Origin: Verrucomicrobiota bacterium | Lineage (GTDB): Bacteria > Verrucomicrobiota > Verrucomicrobiia > Opitutales > Opitutaceae | Direction of reading: 5' to 3' | NCBI GenBank assembly: GCA_003694825.1 | Contig: RFJS01000335.1 | Coordinates: forward strand, 1-9,087 | DNA length: 9,087 nucleotides | Part shown: in pieces, positions 1 to 6,102 of the stretch | Layout of the letters: each line of letters begins with the position of its first letter | How positions within the stretch are numbered: position 1 is the stretch's first letter | The notes under the pieces: model-generated | Database searches by the model: none | Told to the model about the DNA's origin: nothing | Seen by the model: the letters and a program-made list of their open reading frames with translations, nothing else | Program-made: the position numbers and the translations under genes

Positions 1-2
1 CC

Positions 3-488
3 GATCAGGCCCTCTGGCGGGATTGGTATCGTTTCACTGTCGATCTGGCGGTGGCGGGTTGCTTCTCCGACGACGAGACGGAGCGAAGGATGGCGCGCAG
101 CTTTGTCGAGGACGCGCTCAGCAAGGCCGGGCGGGACACAGAGGTGTTCGGATCCGCCGAGCAGGTGCGCGCCGCCATCGACGCGCTCGAGCCGAGTCCG
201 GAGCATATGTTCTGGTTCGAATATAACTTTCTCTTCGTGCTCGCCGCGGACGGCCGCGCGGAGAAAGCGGCGCTGGGCGACCACTCGCCGGCGGGCTATC
301 GCCAGCGGGCCCGCTTCTACACCATCAGCGACGAGGCGCGGCTGAATTTCGCCAGGCGTGTCGCTGAGTATATTATTTTTCTCGCGGAGAACACCGGCCT
401 TGTCGCGGCCGAGCGCTGCGCTGCCGCGCGGAAGCGGCTGGCCGCGTATCGAAAGCTCGAAGCGTTTCTCGAGGACATTTCCGTTTGA
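3..488 (+). CDS. C-terminal part of an unrecognised protein (5' end outside window)
   Basis: The frame is open to the left edge and ends at TGA 486-488, giving 161 visible residues. A GTG at 51 and an ATG at 90 could act as starts, but coding-like sequence (DQALWRDWYRFTVDLAVAG) continues upstream of both, so I read this as the tail of a longer gene. The visible part is soluble in character, with no signal peptide or obvious membrane helix. An aromatic stretch (FWFEYNFLFVLA, window codons from about 210) is followed by GDHSPAGYRQRARFY and then helices ending in a Lys/Arg/Ala-rich C-terminus. The dense aromatic block and the GDHSP motif suggest a conserved enzyme core rather than a random frame. 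I do not recognise the family and assign no function. It converges on the lipoprotein gene across a 165-base gap. Confidence is good that it is coding and nil for function. Confidence 0.72.
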   Translation, partial: DQALWRDWYRFTVDLAVAGCFSDDETERRMARSFVEDALSKAGRDTEVFGSAEQVRAAIDALEPSPEHMFWFEYNFLFVLAADGRAEKAALGDHSPAGYRQRARFYTISDEARLNFARRVAEYIIFLAENTGLVAAERCAAARKRLAAYRKLEAFLEDISV

Positions 489-567
489 CGGGAAGCGCCG
501 GGCGAAGGTGGTGCGAGGCATGGCAGCCCGGTGCGGTGGACACGGCGTTTCCGCCCGGCCGCATTCG

Positions 568-631
568 CCGCTGGTCAGCGGACGGCCATCACGATCGTCG
601 CGGATCGCGGGCACAGCGGGGGACGCCGCTG
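568..631. terminator. Possible hairpin terminator region between convergent genes
   Basis: Two small GC-rich inverted repeats share one core. At 568-581, CCGCT pairs with AGCGG around a 4-base loop. At 614-631, CAGCGG pairs with CCGCTG around a 6-base loop. The nine-mer CGCCGCTGG occurs at 566-574 and again at 624-632. They lie in the gap between a plus-strand gene ending at 488 and a minus-strand gene ending at 654, where a bidirectional terminator would be expected. Neither has a T-tract, so this is a weak call; GC-rich DNA forms such short stems by chance. Confidence 0.2.
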
Positions 632-653
632 GCCCGGTGAGAACGGCTCGATC

Positions 654-1397
654 TCAGCCCTCCCGGGCGACCCGGGCCCGAAGGAACGAAACCAGCTCCT
701 CGGCGGCGGCCTCGAGAGCGTCGGTCGCGGCCGCCTCTTCGGTTCGTCGCATTGTCTCAGCAAGCTCCATGTCGCTCTTCTGCCGCTTCTCGAGATGCTC
801 TCGCGTGATGATCTTCGAAAAGGGAACGATGCCGGTGCGCACATCGAGGAGCACGACCTCGCACGTGCTGAATGCCTTTACCGAATCTCCGGCGAACATT
901 CGGTATTTGGAGTAGGTGGCGCTGCGAATGCGGTAGATCAACAGCAGGTCGGCCTGCATTCTGACCGCTGCCTCCCGCAAAATCGGGAGCGATGGGTTCC
1001 GGGGTGTCATCAGAGAGGGAAGCGGTGTCGCCTCCCGCACGACTCCCGAGGCCATCAAGGCGTTCTCGAGCGTATCCATGAAACCCTGCTGGACTTTCAG
1101 GTAGCCTTCGTCCGCCCAGTAGTAGCGGCCATAGGCCCGGGAGCTGTCGGCGTCCGGAAACCGCATCAGTGCGATTCTCGCCCCGGCCGGGATCGTGACG
1201 GAGCTGCCCAGGATCCTCGCGATCGCCTCGTCGCCGAGGACCGCCTGGTCGGATGGAAAGAGCGAGCCGCCCAACGCGGGCTTTTCATCGGCCTCGACCG
1301 CTGGCATCGGCGGCGTGATTTGCGGGTTTGTGACGGCACAACCCGAGGCGAGCAGACCAAGGATGAAGCAAAGGGGCAGGATCGTGAGGTGTTTCAT
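654..1397 (-). CDS. Predicted lipoprotein with a possible CsgG/LpoB-like fold
   Basis: The product has 247 residues. The N-terminus is a lipoprotein signal: MKH, a hydrophobic stretch, then LLASGC with the acceptor cysteine at residue 20. Ala at -3 is a slightly relaxed lipobox. Residue 21 is Ala rather than Asp, which in the enterobacterial +2 rule points to outer-membrane sorting. I chose ATG 1397 because it places this signal at the terminus; the open frame extends upstream without a better start. A Pro/Ala-rich linker (about 21-45) precedes the folded part. Three strand-like segments, ARIALMRF (73-80), ADLLLIYRI (149-157) and CEVVLLDVRTG (179-189), resemble the order seen in CsgG/LpoB/PelC-type periplasmic domains; this is inference from pattern only. 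The C-terminus is a charged, Ala-rich, probably coiled helix (about 200-240). The gene stands alone, with a 222-base gap to pta in which I see no convincing promoter. Confidence 0.82.
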   Translation of the reverse strand: MKHLTILPLCFILGLLASGCAVTNPQITPPMPAVEADEKPALGGSLFPSDQAVLGDEAIARILGSSVTIPAGARIALMRFPDADSSRAYGRYYWADEGYLKVQQGFMDTLENALMASGVVREATPLPSLMTPRNPSLPILREAAVRMQADLLLIYRIRSATYSKYRMFAGDSVKAFSTCEVVLLDVRTGIVPFSKIITREHLEKRQKSDMELAETMRRTEEAAATDALEAAAEELVSFLRARVAREG

Positions 1398-1619
1398 GCG
1401 GGGTGAGAGACGACAAACCCGATGTATCGAAAGGGCAACGTCGTTTCGAGGCGGGTTGCACAGGGACCACCGTCGCTCTGCGTGCCTCTCGAAGCCGCGA
1501 AACCGTTCGCGGGCGGCGCCGGCCACGGACAGCATCACCCGGGCCGAGGGGCCACAGCCGGCCCTGCGGCACGGTGGCTTCCGCGCCTGCGGCAATCTCC
1601 GGAATTTCTTTCAGGCTGC

Positions 1620-3791
1620 TCAGGCCTGCTGGTCGGCCTGCACGGCGGTGATGGCGATGGTGTAGACGATGTCTTCGACGAGGGCGCCGCGCGAGAGGTC
1701 GTTGACCGGCTTGCGCAGGCCCTGGAGCATGGGGCCGATGCTGATGACGTTGGCGGAGCGCTGGACGGCCTTGTAGGTGGTGTTGCCGGTGTTGAGATCC
1801 GGGAATACGAAGACCGTGGCGCGGCCGGCGACCGGGCTGTCGGGCGCCTTGGTGCGGGCAACCTCGGGGATGGCGGCGGCGTCGTATTGCAGCGGGCCGT
1901 CGATGAGGAGATCGGGGCGGCGCTTTTTGGCGATTTCGGTGGCGGCGCGGACCTTGTCGACGTCGGCGCCGGATCCGGACTGGCCGGTGGAGTAGCTGAT
2001 GAGCGCGACTCGCGGCGGGATGCCGAATTGCTCGGCGGATGCGGCGCTCTGGACGGCGATGTCCGCGAGCGTCTCCGCGTCGGGATCAGGGATGACGGCG
2101 CAGTCGCCATAGACGAGGACCTGCTCGGGCAGGCACATGAAGAAGACGGAGGAGACGGCGCGCGCGCCGGGGCGGGTCTTGATGAGCTGGAGCGCCGGGC
2201 GAATGGTGTTGGCCGAGGAGTGAACGGCGCCGGAGACGAGGCCGTCGACTTCATCGAGCGCGAGCATCATGGTGCCGAGCACGACGGTGTCTTCGAGGGC
2301 TTCGCGAGCCTGGGCTTCAGTGAGGCCCTTGTGGCGGCGGCGTTCGAGCAGCGGCTCGAGATAGCGGTCGCGCACGTCGGCGGGATTGATGATCTCGACG
2401 TTGTCGAGTTTGACGTGCTGGCGTTCGGCGATGAGGTGGATTTCCTCGGGGTCGCCGAGCAGGACGCAACGGGCGAGGCCGCGTTGCTGGCAGATGGCGG
2501 CGGCGGTGATGGTGCGCGGTTCGTTGCCCTCGGGCAGGACGATGCGCTTGTTGGCGGCGCGGGCACGATTGGCGAGCTGGTGCCGGAAGGCCGCCGGCGA
2601 CATGCGGAACTCCAGCTCGGTGTCGATGCGGGACTGGAGTTTGTCGACGTCGATGTTGCGGGCGATGAAATCGAGCGTGATGGAGAAGCGCTCGTAGTCG
2701 TCGGCGGGGATCTCGTTGGAGATGCGCGAGAGGCGCGAGGCGGTGGTAAAGCTGTCGGTGGGGACGCTGAGGACGGGAAGCCCGGCCTGGAAGGCGGGAC
2801 GGAGGATTTGCAGGAGGTTCTTGTCGGTGAGGGTGCCGCCGGTGATGATGAGGCCGGCGAGGCCGATGTTGCTGGTGGCCGCCATGGCGCCGCCGAGGAT
2901 GACGTCCACGCGGTCGTGCGGAGCGATGAGGAGCGCGCCGGCATGCATGCGGTGGAGGATGTGCTCGACGTTGCGGGCGCAGAGGTAGACGGCACGGACG
3001 CGGCGCCGGGTGATCTCGCCCTCGTTGATGATGGTGGCCCCGAGGTGACGGGCGACGTCACTGACGCGGATCGAGGGCAGGAGCGGGTTCCACGGGATGC
3101 AGCCCAGCAGCTGAAAATCGTCGCGGGCGAAGACGGGGTTGTCGCAGGCGACGCAGGATTTGTAGTCGTTGTAATAGGCGGGGTCGCCGGTGGCGGCCGC
3201 CTCGGCGGTGGGGTCGATGCCGAAGCGGATGTAGGTGTCGGTTTCGGCGGGCGCCCGGTGGTTGCGGACCTTGTTGAGGATGCAGCCGATGACGTTGGGC
3301 CGGCCGAGGCCGCCGTAGAGGCTCGAGGCGAGTTTGAGGTTTTCCTGGAGAACGTCGGGCGGGTCGTCGCGATTGAACGAGTTGACGAGGATGACCTCGG
3401 CGCTGAGGGCTTTGACGGCGGCGCGGTTGATGCGGTTGATGTAGGGTTTTTCCTCGGTGGCGATCAGCCCCTCGACGATCATGACGTCGATGCCTTCGGC
3501 GCAGCTGCGCACCTTTTCGACGACCATCTCCATGAGTTCGTCGAGGCGGTTTTCGCCGACGTAGCGCTCGGCTTCTTCAAAGGGAATGGGCACCGGGGGC
3601 TGGTGCCCGGTGGAGCGGGCGATGAACTCGACGGAGGGATCGGGCCGATCGGCGCGCCCGGGCTCCTGGGAGATCGGCTTGCAGAAGCCGACGCGGATGC
3701 CGCGACGGTCGAGGGCGCGGAAGACGCCGAGGGAGGCGGAGGTGAGGCCGGTGCCGACGCCGGAGGCGGAGAGGAAGAACGTGTGCTTCAT
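1620..3791 (-). CDS. pta: Phosphate acetyltransferase, long E. coli-type
   Basis: This enzyme interconverts acetyl phosphate plus CoA with acetyl-CoA plus phosphate in the cytoplasm, paired with acetate kinase. At 723 residues it has the long class II form (E. coli about 714). The N-terminal domain resembles dethiobiotin synthetase (AAA_26): SASGVGTGLTS at 8-18 and GFCKPISQ at 35-42. The DRTGG-type regulatory domain spans about 230-345, with HDRVDVILGG at 292-301. The catalytic PTA_PTB domain begins near 398, with KRIVLPEGNEPRT (415-427), DEVDGLVSGAVHSSANTIRP, then YSTGQSGSG from residue 600 and FPDLNTGNTTYKAVQRS. The C-terminus RKPVNDLSRGALVEDIVYT is nearly identical to the E. coli enzyme as I remember it. 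Its ATG overlaps the ackA stop as ATGA, so translation is probably coupled; there is no independent ribosome binding site. An unusual CVAC pair sits at 213-216. The gene appears intact. Confidence 0.98.
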   Translation of the reverse strand: MKHTFFLSASGVGTGLTSASLGVFRALDRRGIRVGFCKPISQEPGRADRPDPSVEFIARSTGHQPPVPIPFEEAERYVGENRLDELMEMVVEKVRSCAEGIDVMIVEGLIATEEKPYINRINRAAVKALSAEVILVNSFNRDDPPDVLQENLKLASSLYGGLGRPNVIGCILNKVRNHRAPAETDTYIRFGIDPTAEAAATGDPAYYNDYKSCVACDNPVFARDDFQLLGCIPWNPLLPSIRVSDVARHLGATIINEGEITRRRVRAVYLCARNVEHILHRMHAGALLIAPHDRVDVILGGAMAATSNIGLAGLIITGGTLTDKNLLQILRPAFQAGLPVLSVPTDSFTTASRLSRISNEIPADDYERFSITLDFIARNIDVDKLQSRIDTELEFRMSPAAFRHQLANRARAANKRIVLPEGNEPRTITAAAICQQRGLARCVLLGDPEEIHLIAERQHVKLDNVEIINPADVRDRYLEPLLERRRHKGLTEAQAREALEDTVVLGTMMLALDEVDGLVSGAVHSSANTIRPALQLIKTRPGARAVSSVFFMCLPEQVLVYGDCAVIPDPDAETLADIAVQSAASAEQFGIPPRVALISYSTGQSGSGADVDKVRAATEIAKKRRPDLLIDGPLQYDAAAIPEVARTKAPDSPVAGRATVFVFPDLNTGNTTYKAVQRSANVISIGPMLQGLRKPVNDLSRGALVEDIVYTIAITAVQADQQA

Positions 3792-5032
3792 GGGTTGCGA
3801 ATGACGGAAAGGGTGTCGCGGGCGATCATGAGTTCCTCGTTGGTGGGAATGACCAGGCAGGTGCGGGCGCCGGATTTGGAGATGCGCCCGGTTTCCGGTT
3901 CGCCGTTGGCGGCGTTGAGTTCGGGGTCGAGGTCAACGCCGAGGAGGTGCAGGTGTTCGGCGGTGCGGGCGCGGACCACCGGTGAGTGTTCGCCGATGCC
4001 GCCGGTGAAGACGATGGCGTCGAGACGGGAGAGCGCCGCCGAGAGAGCCGAGATCGCCTTGGCGAGCCGGTAGCAGAAGACGTCGATGGCGAGCCGGGCG
4101 TCGTCATTGCCGTTGTCGGCGGCTTCGACGAGGGTGCGCATGTCATTGCTCAGGCCGGAGAGGCCGAGCAGGCCGCTCTCGCGGTTGAGGGCGCGCATGA
4201 TGCGGGGCAGATCCCAGCCGCGGCGGGCCGCCATGTATTCATGCAGGGCGGGGTCGATGTCGCCGCTGCGCGTGCCCATGACGAGCCCTTCCAGCGGCGA
4301 GATGCCCATGGTCGTGTCGACGCTGCGGCCCCGGTCGACGGCGCAGGCGCTGCAGCCGTTGCCGAGATGGGCCGTGATGAGCCCGATTTCCGAAGGGTCC
4401 TTGCCGAGACGGCGCGCGGCTTCGGCCGAGACGTAGCGGTGGCTCGTGCCATGGAAACCGTAGCGGCGCACGCGGTCCCTGGTATACCACTCCCGCGGGA
4501 CGGCGTAGAGGTAGGCATGGCGCGGGAGCGTCTGGTGGAAGGCGGTATCGAAGACGGCGACCTGGGGGGTGTCGGGAAAGACGTGGCGGGCGGCGCGGAT
4601 GCCGGCGAGGTTGGCCGGGTTGTGGAGCGGCGCCAGGGGCACGCAGCGCTCGACGGCGGCGAGAACCGCGTCGTCGATGAGGACGCTGCCGGAGAACTCT
4701 TCGGCGCCGTGGACGACGCGGTGGCCGATACCGAGGAGCTGGAGGTTGGGCGGAAGCACCTCGAGCATGGCCCGCAGGGCGGCTTCGAGATCGGCGCCGG
4801 GCATGCTGCGCTCATGGCGTTCACCATCGATTTTCCAGAGCATGCGGGCTTCGGGCGAACCGAGGCGCTCGGCGAGACCGGAGATGATCAGGGTCTCGCG
4901 GCGGGCTCCGAAGACGGCGAACTTGATCGAGGAGCTGCCGCAGTTGATGACGAGGATGGAGGCACGCGGTGTGGCCGGGATGTCCCCCGAACCACCGGCG
5001 CTGAGGGGGGTATCCCGGCGGATGTCGTTCAT
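3788..5032 (-). CDS. ackA: Acetate kinase
   Basis: The product (414 residues) transfers phosphate between ATP/acetate and ADP/acetyl phosphate in the cytoplasm and works with Pta. The ASKHA-fold signatures are present: ILVINCGSSSIKF (26-38) and TAHLGNGCSACAV (220-232). Residues matching the known Methanosarcina active site are all visible: N30, R105 in GHRVVHG, D162 in VFDTAFHQ, H194 in RRYGFHGTSH, R255 in MGTRSGDIDP and the Glu of TNEEL (E399/E400). The second signature carries Cys-Ser-Ala-Cys where Ala-Ser-Val is usual. There are about 23 extra N-terminal residues before the first strand; ATG 5032 is the only Met upstream of the conserved core, so the extension is probably real, though an upstream non-ATG start cannot be excluded. 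No Shine-Dalgarno is visible. It is the first gene of the ackA-pta operon, and its TGA overlaps the pta ATG. Confidence 0.98.
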   Translation of the reverse strand: MNDIRRDTPLSAGGSGDIPATPRASILVINCGSSSIKFAVFGARRETLIISGLAERLGSPEARMLWKIDGERHERSMPGADLEAALRAMLEVLPPNLQLLGIGHRVVHGAEEFSGSVLIDDAVLAAVERCVPLAPLHNPANLAGIRAARHVFPDTPQVAVFDTAFHQTLPRHAYLYAVPREWYTRDRVRRYGFHGTSHRYVSAEAARRLGKDPSEIGLITAHLGNGCSACAVDRGRSVDTTMGISPLEGLVMGTRSGDIDPALHEYMAARRGWDLPRIMRALNRESGLLGLSGLSNDMRTLVEAADNGNDDARLAIDVFCYRLAKAISALSAALSRLDAIVFTGGIGEHSPVVRARTAEHLHLLGVDLDPELNAANGEPETGRISKSGARTCLVIPTNEELMIARDTLSVIRNP

Positions 5033-5103
5033 GAGGGTGGAAGCGTGATTTCTGGTTGTATCGGTGTTAAGCGAATAGACGGTTGGATGGTCGGATTTTG
5101 TGT

Positions 5104-5152
5104 GGGGGGATTATAGCCGGAAGCGGCGATCGGGATCCCCCCTTATTTGTTT
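5104..5152. repeat. Nested inverted repeat with T-rich tail in the divergent ackA/SDR control region
   Basis: The outer arms GGGGGGAT (5104-5111) and ATCCCCCC (5135-5142) are exact complements over 8 bases, separated by 23 bases. Inside them, GCCG (5116-5119) and CGGC (5124-5127) form a second small stem around GAAG. Directly to the right is TTATTTGTTT (5143-5152), so on the plus strand it looks like an intrinsic terminator or attenuator in front of the SDR gene. On the minus strand the same arms surround the candidate ackA -10 box, so it could instead be an operator. Which role is right cannot be told from sequence. Confidence 0.45.
5110..5115 (-). promoter_or_regulatory. Candidate -10 box for the ackA-pta operon
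   Basis: The minus strand reads TATAAT, a perfect -10 hexamer, 78 bases before the ackA ATG, which would give a leader of roughly 70 bases. At 17-base spacing the -35 position reads GGATCC, a poor match to TTGACA, and there is no TGn extension, so a sigma70 promoter here would be weak or activator-dependent. The box overlaps the left part of the G6AT/ATC6 inverted repeat. Confidence 0.3.
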
Positions 5153-5202
5153 AAGGTTGATCGCGAATTGCCGGATGTTCGCCCCTGCGGCAAGGTCGCG
5201 CC

Positions 5203-6060
5203 ATGGCATTGCGTAAAATTCTGGTGACTGGTGCGCAGGGACAGGCAGGGCGTGCGATCGAGCGCGACCTGCGCGACCACGGTTACGAGGTCGTCGGCGT
5301 GGATCTCGTGCGCACCGCGGACGGCGAGACATTTTCCTGGGTGGCGGACCTCACGGACCTCGGGCAGACGATCGAGATCATGCGGGGCTGCGACGGCGTC
5401 GTGCACATGGCGGCGATTCCGAACAACCTGATCAAGGCCGAGTCGGAGACGTTTCGAAACAACACGCTGAGCACCTGGAATGTGTTTCAGGCCGCGTCGA
5501 TCCTCGGCATCCGCAATGTCGTCTGGGCGTCGAGCGAGACGGTCCTGGGGCTGCCGTTCGTCGATCCGGAGCCGCGGTATTTTCCGGTGGACGAAGATCA
5601 CTATCCGTATCCGAACTCCCATTACTCTCTCTCGAAGGTGGTCGGCGAGACCATGGCCGATCAGTTCGCCCGGTGGCACGGGATGTCGATTCAGTCGTTT
5701 CGGATTTCCAACATCATGACGGAGTCCGCCTACGAGGCGTTTCCTTCGTGGCAGGACGACCCCCACAAGAGGAAATGGAATCTGTGGGGCTATATCGACG
5801 CCCGGGATCTCGCGCAGGCATGCCGCAAGGCACTGGAGGCGGATCTGCCCGGGGCGCGGCCCTACATCATCGCGGCGGAGGACACGGTGATGGACCGGCC
5901 GACGCGCGAGCTGATCGCCGAGGTGTTTCCCAATGTGCCGGTGCGGCGCGAACTGGGCGAGTTCGAGACGCTCCTGAGCATCGAGCGGGCGAAGCGCGAT
6001 TTTGGTTTTGCTCCGGAGTGGACGTGGCGCCGGGCGCTCGGCAGGGACACGGCGGGTTGA
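5203..6060 (+). CDS. NAD-dependent epimerase/dehydratase family protein (extended-type SDR)
   Basis: The product has 285 residues with a Rossmann fold at the N-terminus: KILVTGAQGQAGRAI, with the glycine motif at 10-16, and Asp34 at the end of the second strand (VVGVDLV), which favours NAD over NADP. HMAAIP at 68-73 corresponds to the usual HxAA motif. The catalytic set is Ser110/Ser111 (VVWASSETV), Tyr141 and Lys145 (HYSLSKVVGE). The C-terminal substrate domain includes WNLWGYIDARDLAQA, typical of the extended class. These features place it near the uronate-dehydrogenase and GalE-like sugar enzymes, but the substrate cannot be read. The ATG at 5203 is preceded by a modest CAAGG, one of the few purine-rich sites in the window. 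It is transcribed divergently from ackA and converges on the moeB-type gene, so it appears monocistronic. There is no sign of truncation. Confidence 0.93.
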   Translation: MALRKILVTGAQGQAGRAIERDLRDHGYEVVGVDLVRTADGETFSWVADLTDLGQTIEIMRGCDGVVHMAAIPNNLIKAESETFRNNTLSTWNVFQAASILGIRNVVWASSETVLGLPFVDPEPRYFPVDEDHYPYPNSHYSLSKVVGETMADQFARWHGMSIQSFRISNIMTESAYEAFPSWQDDPHKRKWNLWGYIDARDLAQACRKALEADLPGARPYIIAAEDTVMDRPTRELIAEVFPNVPVRRELGEFETLLSIERAKRDFGFAPEWTWRRALGRDTAG

Positions 6061-6080
6061 GGCGCGTCCCGGAGCGCGCC
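6061..6080. terminator. Hairpin between convergent SDR and moeB-type genes
   Basis: Immediately after the SDR stop codon, GGCGCG (6061-6066) pairs with CGCGCC (6075-6080) around an 8-base loop. The 42-base convergent gap is where a shared terminator would be expected. No T-tract follows on either strand, so it is a stem-only candidate. Confidence 0.35.
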
Positions 6081-6102
6081 GTCCGATCGCCGCGGTTCCG
6101 GT

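Noticed and set aside
1398..1619. Possible terminator or small gene between pta and the lipoprotein gene
   Set aside because: A GGGCC/GGCCC stem of 5 bases exists, but it has no T-tract and no credible small ORF accompanies it. I see nothing firm in this 222-base gap.
1422..4073. An 883-codon plus-strand open frame opposite pta and ackA
   Set aside because: It is antisense to two unmistakable conserved enzymes. Its product is dominated by Gly, Asp, Ala, Val and Glu with no domain, as expected of the complement of GC-rich codons.
3986..5116. A 376-codon plus-strand open frame opposite ackA
   Set aside because: The same antisense effect: biased composition, no motif, and complete overlap with a confident gene.
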